From positions 5,083,409-5,147,408 of the forward strand of contig NC_085138.1 in the NCBI RefSeq assembly GCF_035046485.1: a DNA stretch of 64,000 bases, in the 5' to 3' direction. Made by a program: the position numbers and the translations under genes. Origin of the DNA: Aedes albopictus. Taxonomy: Eukaryota > Arthropoda > Insecta > Diptera > Culicidae. This document shows positions 9,650-21,554 of the stretch, in pieces. Below the pieces are notes generated by a model. The model was not told where the DNA came from, did no database searches, and was given only the letters and a program-made list of their open reading frames with translations. The first letter of the stretch is position 1. Each line of letters starts with the position of its first letter.

Positions 9650-12600
9650 CATGGATTTCTTCAGATTTTTTTTTTATCCAGGGATTCCTACTGAAATTCT
9701 TCCAGGAATTCGCTAAGAAATCTCTTCTGAGATTCCCTATGGAATTCCTCTTGGGATTGCTTCCGGGATTCAAATTCCTTCAAGAATTCCTCCAGGGATT
9801 CACCCGGGAATTCCATCTGTGATTCTTTCAGGAACAACTTCCAGGATTATTTTAAAAATGCCTCCAAAAACTCTTTATGGGATTCCTTCAGGAATTCCTC
9901 TTGGAATTCTTTTAGAAACTTCTTCAAGAATTAATCCAAGACTTCTTCCAGGAACTGTTTAGAGATTCCCTTAAAAATTGGGATTGCTTCTGAGATTCCT
10001 CCTGGGTTTTTTTTTCAGAAACTCTCCCAGGGATTCCTTCATAGAGTTCCTCTACGTACTCTTTTTAGGATTCTTTCAGAATTTCCTCAGGAATTTCAAC
10101 GGTTTCTTCAGACTTTCAGTTTCTTTAGTAATTACTCGTGGGGTTTGTTCAGAAACTCCTCCTAAAATTGTATCAGAAATTAATCCTTGGATATCTTCAC
10201 GAATTCTTCCTGGGATGCCTAAAAGAATTGTTCCAGGGATTCTTCCAAATATTTCTCCGGGAATTCTTCCAGAATTCCTCTGGGAATTCTTGCGTGGATT
10301 CCTCTAAAAATCCGTTCTTCTATAAATTCGTCCAGATACTCCTCTAGGAATTCCTCCAGAGATTCCTACAAGTATTCCACTAGAGATTTTTTTTTGTTTA
10401 TATTCATTCAGGTACTCCATTGGTTGTTCAAGGAAATTCTCTAGGAATTCCTTCATTGAGCTCTCTAGGGATTCCTCCAGGAATTCGTCTAGAGATTCCT
10501 CCAGGAATTTCTCCAAGCATTCCTCCAAGAGTTACTCCAAGGATTTCTATAGGGATACCTCTGGGATTTCATGCAGGGACTCCTCCAGGAAAATCTTCAA
10601 GAATTCCACCAGGAATTACCCCAGGAATTCCTTCAGAAATAACTACAACAATTTATCCAGAAATTTCTCCATGAAATCCTGTAGGGATTCCTTCAGAAAC
10701 TTTTCCCGGGTTGTTTAGTGTATAAAATATTTCTATTTTCTATAGCCTTATCGGAAGAGCTCATTTTTCTGAGTATAACGTGATTTATTGCGTTCCAGTT
10801 CCATTGTTTTGATGGTTGAATAAACAAAACATTTTTAATTTCCGTGGATAGAATGACAGTTCAATCGATAAAATGACAATTCGACCCAAACAAAAAAAAT
10901 CCCCTTACAAACTTTAAATGCATTTTGAAAATAGTTCCCGAACATTAAAAATTATGAAATTTTGGATTTCGACTAATTTTTGAACGGAGATTCCGATTAT
11001 GTAATAATCTCGAAGCCCCTAAAGAAACCAATTTATGCAAGAATTATTCCAAGAATTCCTTCAGGGATTCCTGCATGCATTCCTGCATGCATACCTCTCG
11101 AGATTCTTTTAGGAATTCCTTCAAGGATTTTTACGGAATTCTCCACGAAATCCTTCAGGGATTCCTTCAGAAGCACCCCCAGGAAATTCTCCCGTAACTT
11201 ATCCAGGAATTATTCCAGGTATTCCTCCAAGCATTCCTCCATGATTTCATCCAGAAATTTTTCCAGGAACTCCTCCAGGAATTCTATCAAGGATTCCGCC
11301 AGGAATTACCCCAGGTATTTCTTCAGGAATTCCTAGGGAACGTCCATAAATTACGTCACGCAAAAATTGGCCATTTTCAACCCCCCCTCCCCCCTATGTC
11401 ACACTTTTTGTTTGGGACCTCTGAAATTTTTATATAAGTCGTCACACTTTGCTGAAACAAAGCGTGACGTAATTTATGGACGTTCCCCTACACATATTTA
11501 TCCACGAGCTGATCCAGGAATTTCTCCAGGAAATCCTCTATGAATTTCTTCAGAAATTATTTCAGGTATTTATTCAGGGATTTCTTCGGAAATTATTTCA
11601 GGATTTCCTCCAGGAGTTTATTCAGAAATTTCTTCAGGCATTCGTCCTGAAATTTCTTCAAGGATTATTCCTTCTCCAAGTTATTCCTTTAGAAATTCCT
11701 CCAGGTATACTTTCAGAAATTCCTCCAGGGATTCCGCCAAGAATGTATTAAGAAGTTCATCCAGCGATTTCTCTAGAAGTTGCTTCAAGGATTTCTCAAA
11801 GAATTTCTCTAGGGATTTCCCCAGGAATTCCTCCTGGGATTCTGCCAGAAATTTGTCCAGAAGTTCCTCCATGCATTCCTCAAGAAATTGCTTCAGAGAT
11901 TCCTTCAGTAAATTCTCCAGGGATTTTTCAATGAAGTCTCCCAGGAATTCTTTTAGGATTTTCTCCTGATATTTCTCTAAGGATTCCTTCAGGAATTCCT
12001 CAAGCCAAGAATTTCTTTAGTAATTTCTCTAAAGATTCCTCCAGGAATACCTGAAGAGGTTTCTTCAGATTTTTTTCCAGGGACTCCTCCCAGATTTCCT
12101 CTAGGGCATCCTCCAGGAATTCACCTAGGGATTCCTTCATTATCAGGGAATTCCTCCAGTAATTCATCTAGGGATTGCTCCGGAATTCTACCAGAGGTCC
12201 CTCCCAGAATTCCTCCAGAGATTCCACTAGGAATTCATATAGGAATTTATCCAGGGATTGCTCCAGGCATTCGTCTAGGAATTTCTTCAAAAATGTCTCC
12301 AAGAAATCCTTAAAAGCTTAAAATATTGTTTCAGAAATTCCTCCAGGGATTCCTCTAAGAATTTCTCTAGTGATTTCTCCAGGAACTTACTTTCAGAAAA
12401 TCCTCCATGAATTTCTCAAGGGATTCCGTCAAGAATTTGTCCACAAGCTCCTCCAGCGATTCCTTAAGGATTTGCTTCAGGGATTGCTCCAGGAATTCTT
12501 CCAGGGGTTTCTCTAAGAATTCGTAGCTCCTGGAATTCGTCAAGGAATTCCTCCAATGATTCGTTCAGAAATTTGACAAGGAACTCCTTTAGGGATTCCT

Positions 12601-12652
12601 TAAGCGATTTCTTCAAAAATTTCTCCAGTAATTGCTCCCATAATTGCTATAC
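9650..12652 (+). repeat. Degenerate 12-bp minisatellite, C-rich strand on top
   Basis: Units near ATTCCTCCAGGA repeat with a 12-bp period and heavy point divergence. All frames give low-complexity peptides of a 4-residue period (IPPG, FLQE, SRNS types), so the open frames are artefacts. About 10700-11035 is non-repetitive AT-rich sequence, and a MITE interrupts at 11336-11488. The same repeat occurs at 13101-13375, 15673-20430, 35383-37040, 40570-40665 and 52740-58820. Confidence 0.9.
11336..11488. mobile_element. 153-bp MITE, GGGAACGTCC ends
   Basis: Terminal repeats of about 27 bp start GGGAACGTCCATAAATTACG on the left and match the right end inverted. TA flanks both sides. C-rich and GTCACACTTT blocks fill the centre. 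Relatives are at 15209-15365 and, more distantly, 59397-59547. Confidence 0.88.
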
Positions 12653-12664
12653 AACTCCTCCTTT

Positions 12665-13100
12665 TGTTGGAGCCCGTGGCGTAGTTGGTCACACGTTCGC
12701 TTCATATGCGGATGGTCATGGGTTTGATTCCCAGCCCCGGCACTTGCAATTTTTCGTCAGTTGCTTTTCCCCCGAGAGCAACTGACACTGACCCTCTTCT
12801 GAGCCCCATGGCTCAAACGGACCCGGATACCTGGACATCGGCGAACTGCTACTCATAATGGACCCCCTAATCGGACTGGAAAGGAACAACGGCCACCCAT
12901 CATCATCCTTGTGCTCATCATTCTACTAGGTATAAAGTAGAAAAAGTGAAAGCAGCAGAAAGGCACCAGTTCGATAAAGTAGAATAAGAATCTAGGCGCT
13001 GTACAAAATGTAAATGCAGTTGTCAATTGAAATTGCTCACGTAGTGCCCCAGTGGACAATAGAGCTGTAAATTAGGTTAAGTGATTAAGAATAAAAAAAA
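12665..13100 (+). mobile_element. Full-length tRNA-derived SINE, Feilai-like
   Basis: The tRNA-like head has an A box (GTGGCGTAGTTGG) and a B box (GGGTTTGATTCCC), i.e. an internal RNA polymerase III promoter. The body is about 350 bp and ends in a poly(A) tract. A perfect 12-bp target duplication, AACTCCTCCTTT, lies at 12653-12664 and 13101-13112, within the minisatellite. The assignment to the Aedes Feilai family rests on general structure and recall. Confidence 0.88.
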
Positions 13101-13375
13101 AACTCCTCCTTTCAGAAATTCCTCCAGGGATTCCTACAGGCATATCTGCAAGAACTCCTCCAGGGATTTCTCCAGGAATGCCTTTCTTTATGGATTGCTC
13201 CAGAGTTCTTTCAGAAATTGCTCCAGGAATTCCTTTAGTGATTCTTCTCTCGGGATTTTTTCAAAAATTTATTTAGGGGTTCGGTCTGAAATTTCTGAAA
13301 TTCGTCCATTATCTTTTCCAGGGATTCAGCCAAGATTTTTTATAGGATAACCCATTGGATAACCTGATTTTTTTC
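13101..13375 (+). repeat. 12-bp minisatellite, continuation after the SINE
   Basis: ATTCCTCCAGGA-type units resume directly after the SINE target duplication, in the same polarity as upstream. The array peters out near 13375. Confidence 0.85.
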
Positions 13376-13849
13376 TGAATTACTAGAAGGATTTCTAGAG
13401 AAATTCCTCCATCGATTTGTATTGGAATTCTTTAAGATAATTTTAGAGGAATACTGAAGCAAGAAAATTCTACAAGAAGTCATCGAAAAATTCTTTTATG
13501 CAATTCAGTAACATAATTTACATTTTATATTACTCATTTTGGTATCATAATGGCCATTTTCTCCGAACTGGCTCATTATGCAACTGAAATGAGTTGCATA
13601 ATGAAAAATAGTTGTATAATGTTCATAATGTAACTCATTTGAGTTGCATTATGAACATTATGCAACTCAAATGGGTTGCATTATGAAAAAATCATTGCAT
13701 AAAATTTTGTATGGATCTCGTTGAAAAAATCAACTTTTTGCAACTCGTTACATAAATAACTATTACAATCATCTGATTATCACAAAACTATCATGAAGAG
13801 ACCCTTGAAAGTTAAAAGGTTCATGTATCCTATTCGGTTGTGTAACCTT
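13376..13849. repeat. Short inverted and direct repeats of a GAGTTGCAT motif
   Basis: Between about 13575 and 13690 the phrases ATGCAACTCAAATG and CATTTGAGTTGCATTATG occur alternately on both strands, giving overlapping hairpins around GTTCATAATG. The remainder is AT-rich with no gene seen. Confidence 0.5.
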
Positions 13850-14880
13850 ACTATTTGAAACGAAATCACCTCATATTACAGTGGTTGTTTTTATCAACTA
13901 AGCTCTATAACAGTAGGGATAGCCCATAACATCCAAAAAATATATAACAATGCTTATTGTTCCTCGAACTACTTTGCTAAATACAGTGGATTATGTAACA
14001 TTACTTAACTTAGCGGCAAAGCCATTATAACAAGTGTAGATCTGAAGCTATAGTCTCCGAAGTAGTTTGGTTGATCTGGAAAATCTCATAGCTGTCTTGG
14101 AATCAATCATGAAATGCTAGGGGGATTACAGATTACAGTTGGATGTGTAATGTTACAATTAATTATGAGAATAACTACTGTTTCTGTCAAGAGTTTAACT
14201 TCAGGATATTTGGACGGCCCAAAATGTCCCAAAGGTTCATAATAATATATAGGTAGTAGGCTTTAGGTTGATACAGTAACCGCGATTGATTATGCAACGT
14301 TACTCAGTAAAACAGCAATGGCTGCTGTTACGAGTGTAGATCTGAAGTCCGAAACTCCAAGGTTGCTTGACTAAGCTGGAATATACCTATAGTGTCACTA
14401 AATACCATTTCAAGAGCTTGACGGACCTCAGCAGATTATGCAATGCTATTTATTTATGGCAAAAAAACATAAACCTTTTCTTATAGATTTGTAGAGCTTC
14501 ATTACAGGACAGTTTGGACGACCTTAAATGTCCCAAAGGCTTATAATAATATCGAATAGACTTTAGATTGGTCGTGTAACCGATCGATTATGCACCGTTA
14601 GCCATTACAACAGATATGGTTACTGTTACGAGTGTAGACCTGATTTTCTGAACTCCAAGTCAAACTGACTTGAAATAATCCCTAATAGTGTATATAAATA
14701 AAATTGTAGATTTAAAAAGATTCACGAATCCAAATAGATTATGCAATGCAACTATTTATGGCGAGAACACAACATTATTCTTGTAGATTTGATGGACTTT
14801 ACTATAGGACAGTTTGGAACCCCTAGAATATCCCAGAATATAAAACACCTTTTGATATTCTTGACGAAGGTTAAATATGA
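13850..14880 (+). repeat. Three diverged tandem units of about 300 bp
   Basis: GAGTGTAGATCTGA-type sequence recurs at about 14034, 14333 and 14629, and a TGTCCCA phrase near 14226, 14530 and 14827. The spacing is close to 300 bp each time. Units also share ATTATGCAA and a TTTGGACG/GGACAGTTTGG block. Divergence is considerable. No coding frame is conserved across the units. Confidence 0.6.
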
Positions 14881-15208
14881 ATACATATGAGCGTAAACCA
14901 TATCCAAATTCAGCTTTTAGAACAACCGGTATATAAATTATTTCGTTTCTCCAAACTTCATGGTGTTCAGGATGTTCTAGGTTGTCAGTAAAGTCATGAA
15001 TACAAATATTTCCATTTTTTCCACAATAATGGACTCAATTTGCAACAACTTTGCCGAAGAAATTAAAATTGGATTTTACGAAATTAATTACCGATTTGGA
15101 ACTAAAATTTATGAGCATTGTGAAAACGTCCCTGATATGCAGCTAAAATTCAGGGGACGCATTTATGAAAATTATGATCTAAACACATGCCAAGTCAAAA
15201 CCGTAAAG
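14881..15208. other. No supported feature
   Basis: AT-rich sequence. An 84-codon frame at 14996-15250 runs into the adjacent MITE and matches no family I know, so I do not call it a gene. Confidence 0.5.
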
Positions 15209-15365
15209 GAAGGTTCATTTATTACGTCCATCGTTTTTCGGGATTTTTAGACCCCCCCTCCCCCCTCTGTCACGCTATTCCCCTATACCTAATACACGTA
15301 CTGTCACACTTTTATAGTCTCCCCCCCCTCCCCCAAATGGTGGACGTAATTTTTGAACGTTCCCT
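15209..15365. mobile_element. MITE related to the GGGAACGTCC family
   Basis: Left end GGAAGGTTCATTTATTACGT and right end, inverted, GGAACGTTCAAAAATTACGT. Two C-rich tracts (CCCCCCCTCCCCCC) and TGTCAC motifs occupy the centre, as in 11336-11488. Confidence 0.75.
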
Positions 15366-15451
15366 AATAACAGTATTTTGTCTTTTTTCTTGCTTTCGTA
15401 TAAAAAAAGTGCAATCAACGTACTCAAACAATTTCATCAAGAATTTCTTTC

Positions 15452-15672
15452 AAAAAAAAAAAAAGACGCGGACACCGTCTTCAGCCAAAGGCTGCACAGA
15501 CTGAATGAAACTTAACACTAGACAAGGGACACATGGAGCATGCACCAGTGGATACGGAGGAGAAACTATTCTCACGAAAAGTTTCATCGCCCGGAGCGGG
15601 AATCGAACCCTCACCCCACAGCATGGTGCGATTAGAAGCTTGGTGACCCTAACCGCACGGCTACGAGGCTCC
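15452..15672 (-). mobile_element. tRNA-derived SINE, minus strand
   Basis: On the minus strand the head reads GGAGCCTCGTAGCCGTGCGG, then a B box GGGTTCGATTCCC near 15603-15615. The tail has CAGTCTGTGCAGCC and GAAGACGGTGTCC and ends in a T-run, seen as a poly(A) on the plus strand at 15452-15464. It is inserted in the 12-bp minisatellite. The relics at 766-940 and 2651-2832 belong to the same family. Confidence 0.8.
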
Positions 15673-16050
15673 AATTATTCCTTGAAGGGTTTCTACGAGA
15701 ATTCCTTACATACCTTGCCTTCGGGAATATATATTACGATGATTTATCTAGCAGTTACTTCAAAGACTTTTACGAAAATTCCTCTAAGATTTACTGCAGA
15801 ACTTTTTTCATGGATTGCTTTAGAAATTCTTCCAAGCATTGATTTTGGAATACTTGAATTGATTCCTTCAGGAACATCACCAAGAATTTCTTCAGGATTT
15901 TTTTCCAAAATGTATCAAGGAATCTTTCAAAAATTCCTTCAAGGATTATTTTACCTTGCAAATTCTTTCAAGTATCCTTCAGGAATACCTTTTCGGATCC
16001 CTTCATAAAGTCCTTCAAGGAATATGTCATGAAGTCCTTTAACGAATTCT
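15673..16050 (+). repeat. 12-bp minisatellite, C-rich strand on top
   Basis: Degenerate ATTCCTTCAAGG-type units in the same polarity as 9650-13375. This is the last block before the polarity change. Confidence 0.75.
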
Positions 16051-17953
16051 TCAGATGAACCTTAAGGAATTTCTCCAAGGATCCTTTCAGAGACTTCTCA
16101 AAGAAAGAATGTTGCAGGAGTTCCTCATGGAAAATATCTTTGATGAATTTCTGAGATCATGCTTGATCAGTCATGGCTCTTCAATGGATCCTTGTGAGAT
16201 TTTTAAAGGAATTTCGGAGGAATTCCTGAAAGAATTCTTGTAAAAATGCTTGCAGGAATTTTTGGAGAAAATTTTAAAGGAATCCTCGAAGAATCTTCTA
16301 GATGAATTCTAAGATGTATTCGGAAATAATCATTGAGTTTATTTTGGAAATATCTTTGATAACATTCTTGACGGATTACTACAGTACTATGAAGTAGTAG
16401 AAGAAGTACTAGATGTTTTATGAGGAATTACGTAAAGAATTCCTGAAGAAAAGCGAAGGGAGTTCTGGAAGAATCAATTATGAAATGCCTAGATTCTTTT
16501 TCAAAGATATTAATGGTAAATCGTAAAAGTTATCTCTTGGAGTTCCTCGTTTGGAACAAATGCAAGCGTTAAGAAAATTTCTTAAAAGCTTCGTTAAGGA
16601 CATCCGGACGAAATTGGTGTTATCGCTAAGTAAATTTTTAATGGTATCAATAGATGGAAACCTAAAGAATTCATTGAAAAATTTCCAATAAAATTTCTTG
16701 GAGGAATTTCTGTGAGAATTCTTGAAATAATTCTTACAATTTTTATTTGAATTTTCCTTTGGAAATTTCTTTTGGAACTCCGTGCAGCAATTCGTTAAAG
16801 AATAGTTTAGAAAATTTATTTGGAAATTCCTTCGGCAGTTATTCTGAAAATTTCCTTCGGAAATTGGTTTGGGAATTCCTTAAGTATTTTTTTTTCACAA
16901 TTCTTTCTTCATTATTTTTAAATAAATTTTTTGGCAATTCTTTTGAAAAATGTCTCAGCTATTGTGTTCGCAATTCCTTTGGTAAAAATATTCAAGATTT
17001 TTTTTTTACGAAATCGGTTATATGTTTCATTGAAAATTCCTTTAGTTTTTTTTGGAAAAACCTTTGGAAATCTTTTTAGCTTTTTTTTTTAATTCCTATA
17101 AGATTATTTTTGGGATTTTCTTGCACATTTGTTTTTTGAAAACTATTTCGGCAATTTCTTCGAAATTTGGTTCGGTAACTCATTCGGAAATTTCTGGGCA
17201 ATAATATTCGAAATTGATGTAGGTTTTTATTTTATAAAATATCTACGGCATTACTTTTCGAAATACTTTGGGCAATAGCTTCAGAAATTTATCAGGCAAC
17301 CCCTGCTGCGGGATTCCCTTCAGCAATTTTTTTGGAAGTTTCACCGGCAGTCCCTTTGCTAATATACCTGACAATTATTTTTGAAATTCTTTCAATAGTT
17401 GCTTTCAGAATTCATTCGGCAGGTATTCTGAAAATTCTTCAATCAATTCGTTTGTAAATTGAAGCGGTAATTTTAGAATATGTCTCCGGTAATTCTCAGA
17501 AAATTTTAGGTTTTATGAGATACACTCTTGCGAATTAAAAAAAAACAAGAATTTACAATGGAACGGCTGAAGATTTTGTTTCATATAACTTTATTATCGA
17601 GAGCCGAAAGCCGAAGAAAATCTCAAAATAATTATCTAAAAGAAATGTATGGAGGAATACCAGCAGAATTTCTTTGGGGGATTTCTGTGAGAATTGAAAG
17701 ATTTCTTACATTTTTTAAATTTAAATCTGTTGAATCCTTGGAGAAATGGCAAGAGAATTTATTGGATGAACTATTAAAGAAACCTTTGCAAAAACTCCTG
17801 GAGGAAGTTTGGGAAGAATTTGAAAGAATTCCTTTAGGATTTGTAATTAAACCTTGGTAGAATTCCTAAAGCGATCCCTGGAAAAAGCCCAACAGTAATC
17901 CTCAGTAGAGCACTTGGAGAAATTATTGAATTGATAAAATCTTCTCTGAGGTT
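16051..17953 (-). repeat. 12-bp minisatellite, inverted polarity, strongly degenerate
   Basis: From about 16055 the top strand is G-rich (GGAATTTCTGGAGGAATTCC type), the reverse of 9650-16050. Between about 16740 and 17500 the units become an AAATTCCTTTGG variant with long T-runs. Frames such as 16747-17079 and 17528-17860 are repeat artefacts. Confidence 0.75.
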
Positions 17954-17961
17954 CCTAACAA

Positions 17962-18581
17962 GGGGCCGGATCACAACGTCCGAGGCCATACAGTCCCGGT
18001 CGCTTAGTCGCGTTTTTTTGCGAAATAATGTCCAAAAGTTTGGATGCGTCATAATATCCTATGTGCCTTCTTTCCTTGGACTTCGTGGCGTATCATCACG
18101 TTCGGACGTTATGCCCCGGAAAAATGCGCCATAAAGCCCTGGGACATTATGGCCTCGGACGTTATGATACTGCGGACGTTATGATAGTCGCGTTTTTTTG
18201 CGAAATAATGTCCAAAAGTTTGGATGCGTCATAATATCCTATGTGCCTTCTTTCCTTGGACTTCGTGGCGTATCATCACGTTCGGACGTTATGCCCCGGA
18301 AAAATGCGCCATAAAGCCCTGGGACATTATGGCCTCGGACGTTATGATACTGCGCCACGTCCGAGGCCATAATGTCCCAGGGCTTTATGGCGCATTTTTC
18401 CGGGGCATAACGTCCGAACGTGATGATACGCCACGAAGTCCAAGGAAAGAAGGCACATAGGATATTATGACGCATCCAAACTTTTGGACATTATTTCGCA
18501 AAAAAACGCGACTAAGCGACCGGGACTGTATGGCCTCGGACGTTGTGATCCGGCCCCCTCGGACGTTATGATACTGCGCCT
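17962..18581. mobile_element. 620-bp foldback MITE with internal 180-bp duplication
   Basis: A perfect 8-bp duplication, CCTAACAA, flanks it at 17954-17961 and 18582-18589. The left arm (from about 17962) and the right arm (to about 18557) are near-perfect reverse complements, so the same peptide frame appears on both strands. In the left arm a unit of about 170 bp is present twice with a 180-bp period (starts at 18005 and 18185). The motif CGGACGTTATGATACTGCG repeats at the ends. The 8-bp duplication suggests hAT or P type. Confidence 0.9.
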
Positions 18582-18602
18582 CCTAACAATATCTTTGATT
18601 AA

Positions 18603-18685
18603 CCCTCCTTTGGCATTAGGGTCATTTTTGACCAAAACCGTACACTACGTCAGCGAGCTGCTGCCAACGTGATGCAAAAGGAAGG
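18603..18685. mobile_element. 83-bp piggyBac-like MITE
   Basis: TTAA flanks both sides (18599-18602, 18686-18689). Terminal repeats are CCCTCCTTTGGCAT and, inverted, CCTTCCTTTTGCAT. A TTAA target is the hallmark of piggyBac. No coding capacity. Confidence 0.7.
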
Positions 18686-18689
18686 TTAA

Positions 18690-20430
18690 ATTCCGAAAGT
18701 TTTTTTTTTGAAGAAATATTTAAGAAATCCTTGGAAAAATCCCGTGGGAATTCTCGAAGCGATTCCTGAAGAATTCTCGATGGAAATCCTAAATAAAACC
18801 TTAAACTTCCATTAATCACTTAAAAGATGCTTCAAGGTATTCTTAAAAAAATCTTGAAAAAAGGGGCAAAACAGTTATCCTTGGAGAAACTTCTGAAGAA
18901 ATTATTCGATTTTATCTTATCAAATCAGGTACCTGTTCCTTTACTATTTTCATTCTACTGAAAACAAAGGAATGAAGCGCTTTTTTATTTTTGTTAGAAG
19001 TACAAAAATTACGTAATCAATCGGTGCGGTAATCGCTTTGTTTTCGAATATTATGAATTTGGGATTGTATGATTACTAAGGGGCGATTTCTTCACTCTGG
19101 CTTAAGCGTTAAACCAGGTTTAACTATATGGGTAAGCCTGGCTTACCGGTTAAGCCGAGGTGAAGAAATCGGCCCTAAGGCACGTTGACCCTACTAGGAA
19201 TCCTTAGAGATTGTTTTAAACGAATTTTCGGAGGAATTTCTGGAGGAATCAATCATAAATCTTGAAAAAAATCCTGACTGAGATGCTTGATGGAAACTTA
19301 GAATGATTTTTCAAAAGATTTTGCGAAATAATTTTTAAGGAGTCTTATCAAAAATCGCAAAAGATGTTTAAAAAAAATCCTGAAGAAATCCATGGGGAAA
19401 CTCCTAGAGTAGATGGATATTAAAGAATTCGTTGGAAGAAATCCAGAAGGATTTTTGGAAGGAATTTCTACCAAACTTCCTCTAAGAATTTTCTTAGAGG
19501 AACTTCTGTAGGGATCCTTGGAGGATTTCTTTTTTAAATATTATCCAATTGGTTCTTTGGGAATTTCTTGGAGGATATCTAGGATGAATCTGTTAATAAA
19601 ACTTCAGAGAAACTCCTTGAGGAATCCTTGCAGATTTTATTTTTAAGAAAAAAGAGGATTGCAGTAATTATTGGAGGAATCCTTGGAGGGATTTCTAAAG
19701 GAATCCTTGGAAGAACTTCTTTTGAAATCTTCAAAGGAACGCCAAGATGAGTAATGCATGCTTGAGGAAATACCAAGATAAATTCTTGGATATATCTATA
19801 GAGAAATGCTTGACTTCTGTGGAAAAATCATTTAAGGGATATTTGGAGGATCTCCTGAAAGAAACCATGGAGGAATGTTTGAAGAAATTCTAGAAGGACT
19901 TCTCTTCCTCTGACGGAATTCCGATGGAATTTGTTGGAAAAATATCTGGTTCCAAAAAAATCATTGGAATACTTTTGTAGTGGTTTTTCTAGAATTTCTT
20001 AAGATTTCTTATAGATGAATCCTCAGAGATATTATTGAATCCCTGATGGACTTCCTGAACAAATGTTTCGAGAAATACTTGAGAAAGCCTTTGCATGAAT
20101 CTTTCAAAGTACTCTTAAGTACTTTTGAAAACATGCTCGGAGACAACACTGTAAGAATACCTGATGGGGTATTTAGCGAAATACTGAATGACACACTTGC
20201 GCTAACCACTTCAAAGATTCTTGAAGACAAATTATTATTCAGGAAGGTTTTTTTTAAAGAAAATGGTAAAGCAATCTTTGAAGGACTTCCAAAGGGATTA
20301 CTTGATGAAATTTCTTAATAAATTCGACATTATTCTTAGAAAATAATCTTATGCTCATGGATGGAACTCCGGGATGTATCCTTGCAGAAATCCCTGAAGA
20401 AATTCATAAAAGAATATAGAAAATCCTTCC
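18690..20430 (-). repeat. 12-bp minisatellite, inverted polarity
   Basis: Degenerate GGAATCCTTGGAGGAATTT-type units with the G-rich strand on top. About 18900-19200 is less repetitive and contains the MITE at 19080-19175. The frame at 20046-20318 reads like a protein but follows the same 4-residue periodicity and has no family resemblance. Confidence 0.75.
19080..19175. mobile_element. 96-bp Harbinger-type MITE
   Basis: Ends GGGGCGATTTCTTCAC and, inverted, GGGCCGATTTCTTCAC, with TAA duplicated on each side (19077-19079, 19176-19178). A 3-bp TAA duplication is typical of PIF/Harbinger (Tourist-like) elements. The middle is a GGTTTAA/TTAAACC palindrome. Confidence 0.85.
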
Positions 20431-20870
20431 GTCAGTCCGTTGGTCACCACCGCCAGCATCACGCTAATGCTGAGTTCGAAAGCCGAGATTTTTTTCAACG
20501 TTCTATACAAAATACAAAATACGGCGTGATCATTTGAGAGCTAGAAAGATAGATTTGTCATTGTAAAATATGTACATCTGTAATTTTCATGGGGGCCCAC
20601 AAATTAGGTTCCGCACCGGGCCCCCAAATTCCTAGCTACGCCACTGACTGAATGAGGGAATTAATTCAGCCGTTTTTATGTTGGGGTCATATATGTATGA
20701 CCCCTCCGACTCCAAAGGATTAAGAGGGAAGAACTTGTAGTGACCGCATTCGGTAATTTGGCCAAACCCTCAGAGAGGGTACTCAAAGATTTAACTGAGT
20801 TCATAGCTCATGAGATCTGATTATAAGAACAACAAATAAAGGCAGTTAATTGTAGATCATGGACGTAAAC
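20431..20870. other. hAT-type right end and unique flank
   Basis: At 20605-20646 the sequence ends GGGCCCCCAAATTCCTAGC then TACGCCACTG, the inverted form of the CAGTGGCGTA end used by the elements at 20871-29982 and 51790-59310. No matching left end with ACTGAATG flank was found upstream, so the element that carried the 9.65-20.4 kb minisatellite may have lost its left end. 20655-20870 shows nothing recognisable. Confidence 0.5.
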
Positions 20871-20910
20871 CACTGGCGTAGCCACGGGGGTTTTTTTAGG
20901 GTTACCCCCC

Positions 20911-21554
20911 TGTCGTGTTCGTGCGCCGTTCGGAACAGTCACGGAGATTCGATGCAAGCGTAGCCCCACATGAATGAACGGGGATCTATCTTTTCACCAA
21001 AAATATCACCTTACCCCAAACAATACTGAATACACTAACAAATTAGGCAATTTCATTGAACTTACCCTGGTTACAGTCGCGCACCCCGAACCCAACCATT
21101 TTCAAACCTTCACACAATTAAAACCACTTTTCACTTTCATTTTTAAAGCATTTATTCACAAAAACACTGATAACTTAACAATTAAACTAATCGCCATCTT
21201 CATTCCCATCCGTTGGTCTCAAATATCGTTCACAAACTGGCTTCACCCGTTCAGCCGTCCGTCGTGCTGCGCATACCCATTCACGCCTTCCCGCTCATCC
21301 ATTCGTTTGTCGCATGTCATTCATTCTCGCCTTCCTTTTCTTCACATCTAGTCGTCCGTTAAAGCAGCGCGAGAGCTTTCCGAACGCGCCTCGATATCGT
21401 GTACTCGAAACCAAGCTCGAAACCTAAAGCTCAGGTGAAACGGGTAGAGCTGTGCGTTGTACTTTTTTTCGAAGTACACTCAGAAAAATAAAATAGTATA
21501 ATCCATTTGACTTTAATAATTTAAGATTTTCTTCTGTCACCCTATATCACTACA
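20911..21554 (-). repeat. LTR of the LARD element (3' LTR in element orientation)
   Basis: 644 bp, TGTCGTG to ATATCACTACA on the plus strand. A 125-codon plus-strand frame is present in both LTRs but lies antisense to the element and has no known relatives, so it is not called a gene. Confidence 0.92.

Noticed and set aside
18224..18475. Overlapping frames on both strands with the same peptide
   Set aside because: Consequence of the perfect palindrome of the foldback MITE.
20974..21351. A 125-codon frame present identically at 29209-29586
   Set aside because: It lies in the LTRs and antisense to the element, and the identity reflects LTR identity, not protein conservation.
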